Shown here: piece after piece, positions 13,172 to 24,000 of the stretch | Position numbering within the stretch: the first letter of the stretch is position 1 | How the letters are laid out: every line of letters starts with the position of its first letter | Source of the DNA: Candidatus Westeberhardia cardiocondylae | Lineage (GTDB): Bacteria > Pseudomonadota > Gammaproteobacteria > Enterobacterales > Enterobacteriaceae | Reading direction: 5' to 3' | Length of the DNA: 64,000 nucleotides | Assembly: GCA_024648765.1 (NCBI GenBank) | Contig: JABYQC010000001.1 | Location: forward strand, 1 to 64,000 | Translations under genes and position numbers: made by a program | The notes under the pieces: model-generated | What the model was told of the DNA's origin: nothing | The model's database searches: none | What the model saw: only the letters and a program-made list of their open reading frames with translations

Positions 13172-14359
13172 TTATTTTTTGATTATTAGTCCAGTTATTG
13201 CAGAAGAGAGTATATTAATTAATGTAGCACTATAAATTAATTTAAATCCATGTTTTGATATTTTGTTACCTTGTTTTTTGTTGATTCCTCTTATTGCTCC
13301 GGAAATTATTCCTACGGAAGAAAAATTAGCGAATGAAACTAAAAATACTGATAAAATAGCAAAGGAATTTGATGATAGTGTATGAGAAATTTTTTGTAAT
13401 TCAATCATTGCTATAAATTCATTGGATATTATTTTTATTGCCATGATTTCGCTTACTTGAAAAATTTCTGTTTTTGGTATTCCTAATGACCAAGCGAACG
13501 GAAATAATATGTATCCTAAAATATTTTGAAAACTTATTCCAATCATTGTATGCAACATTGTGTTTACTGCTGAAATGAGAGGAATGAAACCAATAAGCAT
13601 GGCAGTTACAATAATGGTTATTTTACATCCTATTAAAATATGTTCTTCTAGTGTTTCAAATAATCCCTTGTTTTTATTGGTATTGTATATTATAAAGGAT
13701 TTTTTAGATTTTTTTTTAGGGTTTAATATTGAGATGATGATGAATGTATTAAACATATTTAGTATAATGGCAGTGATTACATATTGTGGTGGTATAATTA
13801 GTATATATGCATTAGCTATGGATAGTGATGTAGTGGACATTGCAGTTATTGCCATATTGAGTAGTTTGTCTTGGGAAATTTTTTGTATAACGTTTTTATA
13901 AATGATAAAATTTTCTGATTGTCCAAATAATAATGTGCTAATTGCATTACAGGATTCTAATTTTTCTGTGCCATTTATTTTGGATAAAATATTTCCTGTA
14001 ATAGAAATTAATATAGGAAGAATTCGTATATATTGAAATATACCTATGATAGAGGATATGAAAATAATTGGGCAGAGAACATTAAGAAAGAAAAAAGCCA
14101 ATTTTTGTTTTTTCATGTTACCAAATACAAAATCTGTTCCTTCTGAGGAAAATTCTAAAATTTTTTCGAAAAATAAAGAAAATTTGTTTATAATGATTTC
14201 TCCAATATGTGAATTTAGTAGAAAATGGGCTAATAGAATTTCCGTTATTAGGATACGCATGATAGTGCGAATTGGTATATTGGTATAATTTTTGCTCATT
14301 AATATTGTTAAAGTTATTACTAGGAAAAATGATAGTATAAAATGAAAGATTTGTGACAT
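13172..14359 (-). CDS. nupC: Nucleoside permease NupC (CNT family)
   Basis: Proton-coupled importer of pyrimidine and adenine nucleosides in the inner membrane. The 395 residues compare with 400 in E. coli. It shows a series of hydrophobic helices, with signature segments GTDFVFG, FFFLNVLCPIIFIS, LFGQSENFI, AMSTTSLSIANAY and SNEFIAMIELQKISHTLS. It is divergent from mntH, as in E. coli. It suggests the symbiont takes nucleosides from its host, and its neighbours glk and gltX preserve an old block. Confidence 0.95.
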   Translation of the reverse strand: MSQIFHFILSFFLVITLTILMSKNYTNIPIRTIMRILITEILLAHFLLNSHIGEIIINKFSLFFEKILEFSSEGTDFVFGNMKKQKLAFFFLNVLCPIIFISSIIGIFQYIRILPILISITGNILSKINGTEKLESCNAISTLLFGQSENFIIYKNVIQKISQDKLLNMAITAMSTTSLSIANAYILIIPPQYVITAIILNMFNTFIIISILNPKKKSKKSFIIYNTNKNKGLFETLEEHILIGCKITIIVTAMLIGFIPLISAVNTMLHTMIGISFQNILGYILFPFAWSLGIPKTEIFQVSEIMAIKIISNEFIAMIELQKISHTLSSNSFAILSVFLVSFANFSSVGIISGAIRGINKKQGNKISKHGFKLIYSATLINILSSAITGLIIKK

Positions 14360-14658
14360 AATATTCTCCTAAAATATGTAATAGTAATGATATATGATTT
14401 TATTTTATATTATAGAAAAAATAATATATTATCAATATGTGGAATTTTTTTGATGAATATACCAAATTATTGAGATGTATTTATATGTGGTATTTTTCAT
14501 GGTAGTATTGTATGGAGGATATTGTTGTGTTTTTGTGTGTGTTGTGTGTTGTAAATAAATTATTTTTGTTTTTATGTTATATGGAGATATTGTTTTATAT
14601 TATAAGGAGAAAAGTATTGTAATACATTTTAATGTGTTTTATTTATTAGGATTATTTT

Positions 14659-15891
14659 ATGATATATAGTCAATTAGATAATAATTATAATAAAATGAAG
14701 AGAAAAATAAAGTTTTCTTTATTGGGTCCTGCTTTTATTGCTGCCATTGGTTATATTGATCCTGGTAATTTTGCAACTAATATTCAGGCTGGAGCTAATT
14801 TTGGGTATAAGTTATTGTGGGTGGTGACGTGGGCTAATATTATGGCAACAGTTATTCAGCTTTTATCTGCGAAGTTAGGAATTGCTACCAGAAAAAATTT
14901 AGCTGAACATATACGAGATCGTTTTCCTAAACCTATAGTGTGGGCTTATTGGATACAAGCAGAAGTTATTGCTATGGCTACTGATTTGGCAGAATTTATT
15001 GGGGCTGCTATTGGATTTAAAATGTTGTTGGGAATTTCTTTATTGCAAGGTGCTATGATTACTGGTATATTTACTTTTTTGATTTTAATGTTACAAAATT
15101 ATGGGCAAAAGCCTTTAGAATTGGTAGTAGGAGGTTTATTAATATTTGTTGCTTTTGCTTATGTAATTGAGTTATTTTATTCGAGGCCAGATTTTTGTAA
15201 ATTAAGTATAGGTATTTTAGTTCCTACGTTGCCAAATAGTGAGGCTGTTTTTTTGTCTTCTGGAATTTTGGGAGCTACTATTATGCCACATGTAATTTAT
15301 TTGCATTCTTCTTTAACGCAACAATGTAAGGGAACTCGTATGGAACAGTATGCTTCTACTAAGTTGGATGTTGCTATTGCTATGACTATTGCAAGTTTTG
15401 TAAATTTAGCTATGTTGGCAACTTCTGCTGCGACATTTCATTTTAGTGGGTATACTCATATTGCTGATTTAGATGAAGCATATTTAACATTGTCTCCTTT
15501 ATTAGATTGTACTGCTTCTACGGTTTTTGGTTTAAGTTTGATAGCATCTGGTTTATCTTCTACTGTTGTTGGAACTATGGCTGGACAAGTGGTTATGCAG
15601 GGATTTATTCGATTTCGTATTCCATTGTTTTTAAGGAGGATTATTACAATTTTTCCTTCTTTTATGGTAATTTTATTTGGTTTAAATCCTACTCGTATTC
15701 TTATTTTGAGTCAGATGTTGTTAAGTTTTGGTATTGCATTGGTTTTAATTCCTTTGCTTATGTTTACGAATAATCGTTTGTTGATGCAAGATATGGTAAA
15801 TACTTTTTTTGTTAAAGTTTTGGGTTGGGTTATTGTTGTTGTTGTGATAGAGTTAAATATATATTTATTAATTCGTACTTTTTTGGAGTAA
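14659..15891 (+). CDS. mntH: Mn2+/Fe2+ transporter MntH (NRAMP family)
   Basis: Proton-coupled divalent metal importer; 410 residues against 412 in E. coli. The family metal-site motifs [13 protein letters not shown] (helix 1) and [17 protein letters not shown] (helix 6) are intact, with [18 protein letters not shown] and [19 protein letters not shown] also present. About eleven membrane helices are expected. It is one of the better conserved membrane proteins in the window, so manganese or iron uptake appears to be under selection. Confidence 0.96.
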   Translation: MIYSQLDNNYNKMKRKIKFSLLGPAFIAAIGYIDPGNFATNIQAGANFGYKLLWVVTWANIMATVIQLLSAKLGIATRKNLAEHIRDRFPKPIVWAYWIQAEVIAMATDLAEFIGAAIGFKMLLGISLLQGAMITGIFTFLILMLQNYGQKPLELVVGGLLIFVAFAYVIELFYSRPDFCKLSIGILVPTLPNSEAVFLSSGILGATIMPHVIYLHSSLTQQCKGTRMEQYASTKLDVAIAMTIASFVNLAMLATSAATFHFSGYTHIADLDEAYLTLSPLLDCTASTVFGLSLIASGLSSTVVGTMAGQVVMQGFIRFRIPLFLRRIITIFPSFMVILFGLNPTRILILSQMLLSFGIALVLIPLLMFTNNRLLMQDMVNTFFVKVLGWVIVVVVIELNIYLLIRTFLE

Positions 15892-16150
15892 AATTGTTTT
15901 TTATTTTTATATAGTAAATATTTGGATGTTATGCAAAATATTGTGTTTTTACTATATTGTTATAGTTTTATATGAGACGATTTTGGTGGTATTGTTATTT
16001 ATGTGTAACATTGTAGATAAATATTATGTGAATTTTATAGATACATGATAGAATGTATTGTTTTTGTGATTTATATAGTTTTTTTGAGTGTTTTTATTGT
16101 ATTTTTAAAATGTTTTTTGTATACATTATATAATATGTAGGATAGTTGAA

Positions 16151-16645
16151 ATGAGTTTGAAAAGTTTTAATAGATATCGTTCTAATGTTGGTATAATAAT
16201 TTGTAATTTTTATGGAAAATTATTATTAGCTAGAAGATATGGGAAAAAAAATTCTTGGCAATTTCCACAGGGTGGTGTTCATGATAATGAAACTGTGTAT
16301 GAAGCAATGTATCGAGAGTTGTTTGAGGAAGTTGGTTTGCAAAGAAATGATGTACGTATTTTAACATATACTAAATATTGGATTAAATATAATATTCCGA
16401 AAAATTTTCAAAGATGTAATAGTTTTTATATTGGACAAAGGCAGAAGTGGTTTTTATTACAACTTATAGTATCAGATGAATATATTAATGTGAATTGTGC
16501 AAATTTTTCGGAATTTGATACATGGTGTTGGGTGAATTTTTGGGATCCATTGAAAAAAATTATTTTTTTTAAGAGAAATGTTTATCGAAGGATTTTAACG
16601 GAATTTTTTAGTGTTTTTAAGCGTCATCAAAAATTATTGTATTGA
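16151..16645 (+). CDS. rppH: RNA 5'-pyrophosphohydrolase RppH (Nudix)
   Basis: Removes pyrophosphate from 5'-triphosphate RNA and so triggers RNase E decay. The 164 residues compare with 176 in E. coli; the missing part is the poorly conserved C-terminal tail. The Nudix box is GGVHDNETVYEAMYRELFEEVG, with both catalytic glutamates in EEVG. SWQFPQGG and FKRNVYRR are also conserved. In E. coli the next gene is ptsP then lgt; here ptsP is gone and lgt follows after about 70 bases. Confidence 0.95.
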   Translation: MSLKSFNRYRSNVGIIICNFYGKLLLARRYGKKNSWQFPQGGVHDNETVYEAMYRELFEEVGLQRNDVRILTYTKYWIKYNIPKNFQRCNSFYIGQRQKWFLLQLIVSDEYINVNCANFSEFDTWCWVNFWDPLKKIIFFKRNVYRRILTEFFSVFKRHQKLLY

Positions 16646-16717
16646 ATTAATTAAATATTTTAATTTTTTGTGAATTTTTTTATAATTTACTTTGTTTATT
16701 TGATTGCATTTTGTTAT

Positions 16718-17581
16718 ATGATGTATTATGTGTTGTTTCCACAGTATGATCCAGTTTGTTTTTCTTTGGGTAGTTTGTCTGTATATTGGTATGGTATAGT
16801 ATATTTATTGTCTTTTTTTATAACGAAATGGTTGGTTGTGCAACGAAGTAAATGTTTTGTTTATATAGGTATATCTAAAGAAAAAATTTTAGATTTATTG
16901 TATTGTTGTTTTATTGGAATGATTATTGGTGGTAGAGTTGGGTATGTTATATTTTATCAGTTTGGTTTTTTTTATTTACATCCTTTAGAAGTTTTGAAAA
17001 TATGGCATGGTGGTATGTCATTTCATGGTGGTTTATTGGGAATAGTATTTGTAGTATTGTTTTATTTGCGTAGTATGTATTGTTTTTTTTGTTTTACTGA
17101 TTTATTATCTCCAATTATTCCATTGAGTTTGGGTATGGGTAGATTTGCTAATTTTATTAATGGAGAGTTATGGGGTAAAGTTAGTGTTTTGTGTCCTTTT
17201 GCTATGTTTTTTCCTAATTCTTATTTAAGAGATATAGAATTTTTGTGTTATGCGCCTAGTAATTATCAGAGATTATTTGATCAGTATGGTGTGTTACCTC
17301 GTCATCCTGTGCAATTGTATGAGATGTTTTTAGAAGGTTTGTGTTTATTTGTTTTGTTAAATTTGTTTATTAAAAAGGCTCGTCCTGTAGGTAGTGTTTC
17401 TGGTGTGTTTTTAATTGTTTATGGTATATTTCGTATATTTTCTGAGTTTTTTCGTGATGCGGATGTTTTTTTGTGTTTTTTGCAAAAATTTTATATTAGT
17501 ATGGGTCAGTTTTTATCGTTTTTTATGGTTTTATTTGGTTTGGTGATTATATTGTGTTCTTATAGTTTTTGTAGATGTTAA
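16718..17581 (+). CDS. lgt: Prolipoprotein diacylglyceryl transferase
   Basis: Inner-membrane enzyme that attaches diacylglycerol from phosphatidylglycerol to the lipobox cysteine of prolipoproteins. The 287 residues compare with 291 in E. coli. Signature motifs are GGRVGYV, the HGGMSFHGG core and the Lgt signature GRFANFINGELWG, plus YGVLPRHPVQLYE. About seven membrane segments. The ATG at 16718 (or 16721) gives MMYYVLFPQYDPV, which matches the family start; a GTG at 16670 would add 16 hydrophobic residues. No lipoprotein gene is recognisable in this window. Confidence 0.93.
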   Translation: MMYYVLFPQYDPVCFSLGSLSVYWYGIVYLLSFFITKWLVVQRSKCFVYIGISKEKILDLLYCCFIGMIIGGRVGYVIFYQFGFFYLHPLEVLKIWHGGMSFHGGLLGIVFVVLFYLRSMYCFFCFTDLLSPIIPLSLGMGRFANFINGELWGKVSVLCPFAMFFPNSYLRDIEFLCYAPSNYQRLFDQYGVLPRHPVQLYEMFLEGLCLFVLLNLFIKKARPVGSVSGVFLIVYGIFRIFSEFFRDADVFLCFLQKFYISMGQFLSFFMVLFGLVIILCSYSFCRC

Positions 17582-17758
17582 GTTGAGTTTTTTGTTGTTT
17601 GGTATTTTATGTGATGGTGTGATGTATTATTATATAAATAAGTATGTTTTTGTGAATTTTTATATAATTCGTAAAGTTTGTTGTTTAAAATGAGGTTTTA
17701 TAATATATTTGAGAATTTTGTTTGTATTTTTGTGTTTATTCTATAATAGAATTCGTAT

Positions 17759-18724
17759 TTATATTTTGAATCCCATGTTTTGTCTTATATGTGTTCCTGC
17801 TCCTAGTAGACCAGGTTGTTTGTGTGTTATTAGGTATACTGGGATATTTTTAAGATATTTTGTGAATCTTCCTTTGTCTTCGAATGCTTCTCTAAAATTG
17901 GATTGCGAGAAGAATTGTAAAAATTTTGGAATAATTCCTCCTGCTATGTATACTCCTCCGAAAGTTCCCATATTTAAAGCTAAATTTCCTCCAAATCGAC
18001 CCATTAGTGTGCAAAATAATGATAATGTTTTGTAACTATCTTGGCAAGTTTTTTGTATGGCTTGTTTTGTGATTTGTTGGGGTAATAGAGAATTTGGTAT
18101 TTTTCCTTGAGATTTTACAATGGCACGATATAAATTTACTAATCCAGGTCCAGATAGAACTTTTTCTGCTGATACATGTTTTATTTCAGTTCTTAGTATA
18201 GAAAGTATTGTGTCTTCTTCTCTATTACTAGAGGCAAAATCTACGTGTCCTCCTTCTCCAGGAAAACTTATCCAGTGATGATTAATTTTTATTAAATGAC
18301 TTACTCCTAGACCTGTTCCTGCTCCGTAAATTACAATAGGTTTTCCTTGTATTGGTTCTTTGCCTCCGAATTGTATAATGTCTTTTTTAGTAAGCATGGG
18401 TATTGCCATAGATATTGCGGTGAAGTCGTTAATAATTTCCAGTTGTTTTAGTTGTAATTTTTGTTGTATGTTTTTGATAGAAAATTTCCACGAATGGTTT
18501 GTCATAGAAATCCAATCTTGTGTAATAGGGCAGGCAATGGCTATACATGCTTGTATGATTTTTATGTTTTGTTTGTTGAGGTATTTTTGAATTACTTGTT
18601 CTATATTTTTGTATTTTTTTCCGGAGTAGATACAAATTTTATAAATTTTTCCTGTATATGTGTTACATAATGCTAGTCTGACGTTTGTTCCTCCTATGTC
18701 GCCAACTAGAATGTAATTTTTCAT
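17759..18724 (-). CDS. glk: Glucokinase
   Basis: Phosphorylates glucose to glucose-6-phosphate with ATP, giving a PTS-independent entry to glycolysis. The ATG at 18724 gives 321 residues, the E. coli length; an ATG at 18739 would add five. Conserved parts are the N-terminal phosphate loop [14 protein letters not shown], the catalytic segment [20 protein letters not shown] and [10 protein letters not shown]. In E. coli glk lies close to mntH-nupC; rppH-lgt is interposed here. Confidence 0.95.
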   Translation of the reverse strand: MKNYILVGDIGGTNVRLALCNTYTGKIYKICIYSGKKYKNIEQVIQKYLNKQNIKIIQACIAIACPITQDWISMTNHSWKFSIKNIQQKLQLKQLEIINDFTAISMAIPMLTKKDIIQFGGKEPIQGKPIVIYGAGTGLGVSHLIKINHHWISFPGEGGHVDFASSNREEDTILSILRTEIKHVSAEKVLSGPGLVNLYRAIVKSQGKIPNSLLPQQITKQAIQKTCQDSYKTLSLFCTLMGRFGGNLALNMGTFGGVYIAGGIIPKFLQFFSQSNFREAFEDKGRFTKYLKNIPVYLITHKQPGLLGAGTHIRQNMGFKI

Positions 18725-19419
18725 ATTTTCAGGCTCCATTTGTTGTATATTATATAAGATATAATTTTGTGTTTTTGTATGCTTGATAAATATATGTTTA
18801 TAACATTTAGTATTATAGGTAAAATTTTTATTTTTTATATATTATAAGTTTACATTTTATTGTTTGTGTTTTGTTTTTTGTTATATGATTGGAAATATTG
18901 TTTTATGTGTTAGTTTGTATATGTGGTGGATTTTTGTTTTTCATATACAATGTATTTTATTAATTATACTATTTATTATGAAGTTAAATCAAATAGATAT
19001 ATTGATATTTATTTTGTTTGGATGTGTGTTTAATGTTTTAGTGTGATATTTTATTGTTATGATAATTTTTATATAAAAAATTTATTGGATATGCTTGTGT
19101 AGTGTTTGTGGTATTTTGTGTTTGTTGGTATTTTTTTGTATGTATCATGATGTATTTATTATAGGATTTGGTAAATTGAAATATATTAAGAAATTTTTCG
19201 TGGTTAGAAGATAACTTAGTAAGTATAGTGTTGTTTATATTACAATATATTTTTTGTATGGATGTTTTTTTGAATATTTTATATTTTTAACAATTGATTG
19301 ATAAATAAAACTTATGTTTTTTTGAAAAATTTTAAATTTTTTTTAATATGATCATATAATATTATAATATATTGAAATATATTATATAATTTTACAGAAA
19401 ATTGAATGTTTTTGTGTAT
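18725..19419. other. Long empty spacer between glk and rnpB
   Basis: About 700 T- and G-biased bases. A 60-codon hydrophobic frame at 18864-19046 is best explained by base composition and matches nothing I know. No tRNA, repeat or promoter can be supported. The 3' end of rnpB lies at the right edge. Confidence 0.4.
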
Positions 19420-19769
19420 GAGAGTTAACTGTTAAGCCGGGTTTTGTCTTGAACAGTCATTTATCTAGATTAATATTTGCATATTAATTCAAGCGGCTTA
19501 CCTGGGTAAATGAGGGCAAAACATTTTTTCCCTATTTAGCCTTGCTCCAGGTGGAGTTTGCCTTGCTACTTCTGTTGCCAGAAGCACGGTGTGCTTTTAC
19601 CACTCCTTTTCACCCTTACCGTAATTTTTTTGTAAAATTACGGCGGTTTTTTTTCTGTTGCACTTTTCGTAAGTTTACACTTCCCAGGTGTTACCTGGCA
19701 CCAAATTTGCCCTATGGAGCCCGGACTTTCCTCTTCTTTGGTAAGAAGCGACTGTTTTAGTTAACTCTC
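19420..19769 (-). ncRNA. rnpB: RNase P RNA
   Basis: Catalytic RNA of RNase P, maturing tRNA 5' ends. On the minus strand, the conserved GAGGAAAGTCCGGGCTCCATAGGGCA follows the 5' region, with GGTGCCAGGTAACACCTGGGAAG next, AAGGGTGAAAAGGAGTGGTAAAAGCACACC in the middle, and ACAAAACCCGGCTTA near the 3' end. The ends GAGAGTTAACT and AGTTAACTCTC pair as helix P1. Both ends are approximate within a few bases. Length is about 350, slightly under the E. coli 377. Confidence 0.95.
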
Positions 19770-19775
19770 GTAAAT

Positions 19776-19781
19776 TTTATA
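19776..19781 (-). promoter_or_regulatory. Candidate -10 box of rnpB inside the rsmI stop region
   Basis: Read on the minus strand, TATAAA ends six bases before the inferred 5' end of rnpB, the right distance for a sigma-70 -10 element. It overlaps the rsmI stop codon (19777-19779). I see no good -35 at 17 bases, so the call rests on the -10 and its spacing. Confidence 0.4.
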
Positions 19782-20666
19782 TTTTTTTGAATTTGTTATT
19801 TTTGTTACAATTTTTTAATTTTATGAATTTTTTGTAAAGTATATTTTTTTTTATGCCAAATATTTTTTCTGCTAATTGTGTAGATTTTGTTAAAGGTATT
19901 TCTTTATTTAGAATTTTGGTTACATATAGTGCTTGTAGTATTTTGTTTTTTTCTTTTTTTTTTGTATTTCCTTCGATTAATATGACGGTTTCTCCTTTGT
20001 GAAAATTTTTGTTATTTTTTGCATAGTTTAGTAATGTTTGGATAGGTTCTGTGTAAATTGTTTCCCATATTTTAGTGAGTTCTTTGGCTAATACTATTTT
20101 TCTTTTGTTTCCAAATATTTGCAGAATATCTTGTAGTGTTTGTATTATACGGTGACATGATTCATAGAATATTATAGTGCGGTGTTCATATTTTAAATTT
20201 TGTAAATGTTTTAATCTTGATATTTTTTTTTTCGGTAGAAATCCTTCATAACAAAATTTATTTGGTGTTAATCCAGAAGCGGATAATGCAGTTATAGCGG
20301 CACATGCTCCAGGTATGGGTACAACAGGAATTTTGTTATTGTGGCATAAATTTACTAAGTTGTATCCTGGGTCATTTATAAGTGGTGTTCCAGCATTTGA
20401 AACTAATGCTATGCTATTTCCTTGCAGGAGTGTTTTTAATAATGTTGTAGTTTGTTTTTTTTCATTATAATTGTTTAATGAAAATATTTTTTTTTTATGG
20501 AAAATTTTTTTAGTAAAAAGTTTGTGTGTTTTATGTTTTCCGCTGCAATAAATTTAGTATTTTTTAAAATCCATAGCGCTCTTTTTGTTATATCTTGTAG
20601 ATTACCAATGGGTGTAGCTACTATGTATAGTTTTGCGGAATGTGATGATGTATTTTTTTTTTGCAT
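19777..20666 (-). CDS. rsmI: 16S rRNA 2'-O-methyltransferase RsmI, split by a one-base frameshift
   Basis: RsmI methylates the ribose of C1402 in 16S rRNA. The first frame (from the ATG at 20666) gives 63 residues with LYIVATPIGNLQDITKRAL and ends at 20475. The family then continues in another frame without stops to 19777: SLNNYNEKKQ, IALVSNAGTPLINDPGY, GACAAITALSASGL, FCYEGFLPKKKISR, IIFYESCHRI, VLAKELTKIWETIY and KGETVILIEG. The break is at a run of ten A in the coding strand (20487-20496). Eleven A would give a 296-residue protein (E. coli 286). Two further in-frame A10 runs are at 20223-20232 and 19954-19963. Slippage, recoding, sequencing undercall or fresh pseudogenisation are all possible. 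Confidence 0.85.
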
Positions 20667-21007
20667 GATATTTTTAGTTGATTCGTGAATATAATAGTTA
20701 TTTGTTTATTTTGTAGATATGAATTTGTTAATTTTTTATGCAGTTAATTATATAGTATTTTATATGATATTGCGATGATATTTTTTGTAAAATATTTTGA
20801 TTAATTTTGTATGTATTATGTTGATGATTTAAGTTTTATTGAAATTGTTTTGTTGTTTGGATGTTGTTTATGTATGTTATATTAATGTGTGGGTTGTATA
20901 AATAATATGTATTTTATAGAATGTTTTATGTGGTGTTAATTATTATATGTTTTGTGGTTTTTATATGGTGAAGTATTAGGATAATATATTGTGAGGATGC
21001 TATAGAG
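20667..21007. other. Divergent spacer between rsmI and recB
   Basis: T-rich spacer that must hold the promoters for leftward rsmI and rightward recB. No recognisable gene. A GAGGATGCTATAGAG segment just before 21008 may include the recB ribosome-binding site. Confidence 0.35.
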
Positions 21008-24000
21008 ATGTTATTGATTACTAAAAAAATATTTGATCCTTGTTCTTTTTTATTACAAAATGGTATATTTTTACTTGAATCTTCTGCTGGAACAGGAAAA
21101 ACTGAAATATTATCTATGCTGTATTTACGTTGTTTGATTGGTAATTGTGATTTTTATAATGTTAATAAAAAAGCTATGAAAGTGGAAGATATTTTGGTGG
21201 TTACTTTTACTGATTTGGCAACGCAAAAGTTACGTAGTTGTATAAAAGATAAAATTCGTAGTTTTTATGTAGATTGTACGCGAGGATATAGTGATAATGT
21301 GTATTTGTCGCAGTTGTTATTACAAATTAGTGATATAGATGTGGTTATGTGTCAATTGCTAGAGGCAGAAGCAAATATGGATAATGCTTCTATTTGTACG
21401 ATTCATAGTTTTTGTTGGAATATTTTGCGTATGTATCCTATTGAGTGTAATTTTTCTTTGGGGCAAAAGATGTTAACAGATGAATATGCGCTATATGAAC
21501 AAGCAGTTGTTAATTTTTGGCGTAGTTATTTTTATTCATTAGATTGTAAGTTAATTAGAGTGATACAGAAATATTGGAAAGAACCTTATGATTTGTTGAT
21601 GGATTTGTCTCCTTATTTGTTTGGAAATATTACTGATTTTTATTGTTCTTGTAATTTTCATGAATCTTTTGAATCTAGGTATAAGTTAATCATTTTTTTT
21701 ATTGAAAAATTTAAGAATCGTTGGTGTAAAACTGTGTTTGATGTTTGTAATATATTAAAGTATTATGATTGTGAAAAAAAAATAATTACTAAAAGAATGT
21801 TGTTGTTATGGTTAAAAAAAATTTATGTATGGGTTAATACGAAAACTGTGGATTATTGGGTTCCTAAAGAATTAAAATATTTTGAGTGTTTGCAGATAAA
21901 ATCATCTGTTTTAAAAAATATAAGTAATGTATGTGATGTACCGTATTATATTTTATTTCGTGGAATCAAAAGGTTGTATCATAAAATTTTTTCTTTTCGT
22001 GAATTAATTTTACATGTTTCTTTGCGGGAAGTGCGTAACGAAGTTATGCAAAAAAAAATAAAAACTAGAGTTTTAGGATATGAAGATATGTTGTTGTATT
22101 TAGAGAATGCTCTTTCTTCTAGATATGGTTTTTATTTGTCCAATATGATACGTTCTTTGTATCCTGTAGTTTTAATAGATGAATTTCAAGATATAGATTT
22201 TAGGCAATATAATATTTTTTATAAAATTTATTTTAATAATTGTATCATTAATTTTATATTATTTTTTGTGGGTGATCCTAAACAGTTAATATATTCATTT
22301 CGTGGTTCTGATGTTTTTTTATATATGCGTATTAAAAGAATAATTTCTTTTCGATATACTTTGGATATTAATTATCGTTCTTCAGAGAGTTTAGTAAATG
22401 CAATTAATTGTTTATTTTTGTCTTTACCTTCTTCTTTTGTTTTTCGTGATATTTCTTTTTTTTCTTCATTTTCTTTAAGTGATAGGGTGTTAAAATTTGT
22501 TGTAAATGATGAAGTACAACCTGCTATGCAGTTTGTTTTGCAATCTTGTGTTGTGGTAAAAAGAAATGAATATAAAAAGTTTATGGCATATCAATTTTCT
22601 TTGAAAATTTATAATTTATTGTTTTATATTCTTGCTAAAAAGGCTTGGTTGCAAGATGCTTCTGGTAGTAGATTGTTGAAATTGTCTGATATTGTTGTTT
22701 TAGTGCGTAATAGAGATGAAGCAAAAATTATGTATGATGCGTTAGCAAATTTTTCTATTCCTGCTGTGTTTTTGTCGTATTATAATTGTAGCGTATTTAA
22801 AACTTTGGAAGCTAGAGATTTGTTATGGGTTTTATATGCAATATTATCTCCGGAAGATGATGTAATTTTGTTTCGTGCTTTATCGACTGATATTTTTGGA
22901 TTTGATATTACATATATGCATTTTGTGCGTTTTTATAAGAAAAAAAAAAGAGAAGAATTAGTTGCTAAGTTTATTTTGTATCGTTTGATTTGGGAAAAGT
23001 ATGGTATTCTTGCTATGTTGCGTGTGATCTTTATTCAAGATCGTATGGTTAAAAATTTATTGTCTTTTTTTGACGGGAAAAGAAGATTTTTGAATATTAT
23101 GCATATTGGTGAATTATTGCAATGTGTTTCAAAGAAATTTGATAATCAAAGGTCTTTACTGTATTGGTTCATGTTTAATATTCGTTATACGAATTCTAGA
23201 TCGAAAGATCATATGGTGAAAATGGATAGTGATAATCATGCAGTGCGTATTATGACAATACATGCAGCTAAGGGATTGGAATTTCCTATAGTTTTTTTGC
23301 CTTTTATTACTGATTTTTTCTCTAATAAGTATTGTGTGTTTCATGATAGAGAAACTTATAAGGTTGTCTTAGATTTTTGTGGTACTAGCGATATTAATCG
23401 TTTTCTTTCTGAAGAAGAGAGATTATCTGAGGATTTAAGATTATTGTATGTTGCTGTTACTCGAGCTGTTTATCATTGTAGCATTGGTATTGCTGCAGTG
23501 TTTTGTAGTGGTAGTAGGAGAATTATGAGTGATGTACATCGTAGTGCAATAGGTTATTTAGTGCAAAAGGGTTGTTATGGAGATTATAGTTTTTTACGTG
23601 ATTGTTTACAATTATTGCAAATATGTTCTAAAAATGATATTTCTTTTTATGATGCAGAAATTGTTACTAAAAATCATGTGTTAAATTTAAAAGAGGTTTT
23701 TTTGTTTTTTAAAAAAAAAAGTTTTTGTCAGAGTTTGTTGTCTAAATGTTTTCAGTATGTATGGTGTGTTACAAGTTATTCTGGTTTAAGTGGTCATGGG
23801 TATTTTTTGAAAAATAATAGTGTAAAAAGTTTATCATGTATTTTTAATGATATTTCAGGGGAAAATTGTGTAGATGTTTTAGAAACTTCTTTAAATTCAT
23901 ATAATTTTCCTAAAGGAAAGTTTTCTGGTGTTTTTTTGCATTATATATTAGAATCTATGGATTTTACTAAAAAATTAGATGAAGTGTGGTTATATGATCA

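Noticed and set aside
18864-19046. 60-codon membrane-like frame between glk and rnpB
   Set aside because: Same compositional explanation; no homology recognised.
19542-19760. 72-codon rightward frame
   Set aside because: Lies within RNase P RNA on its opposite strand.
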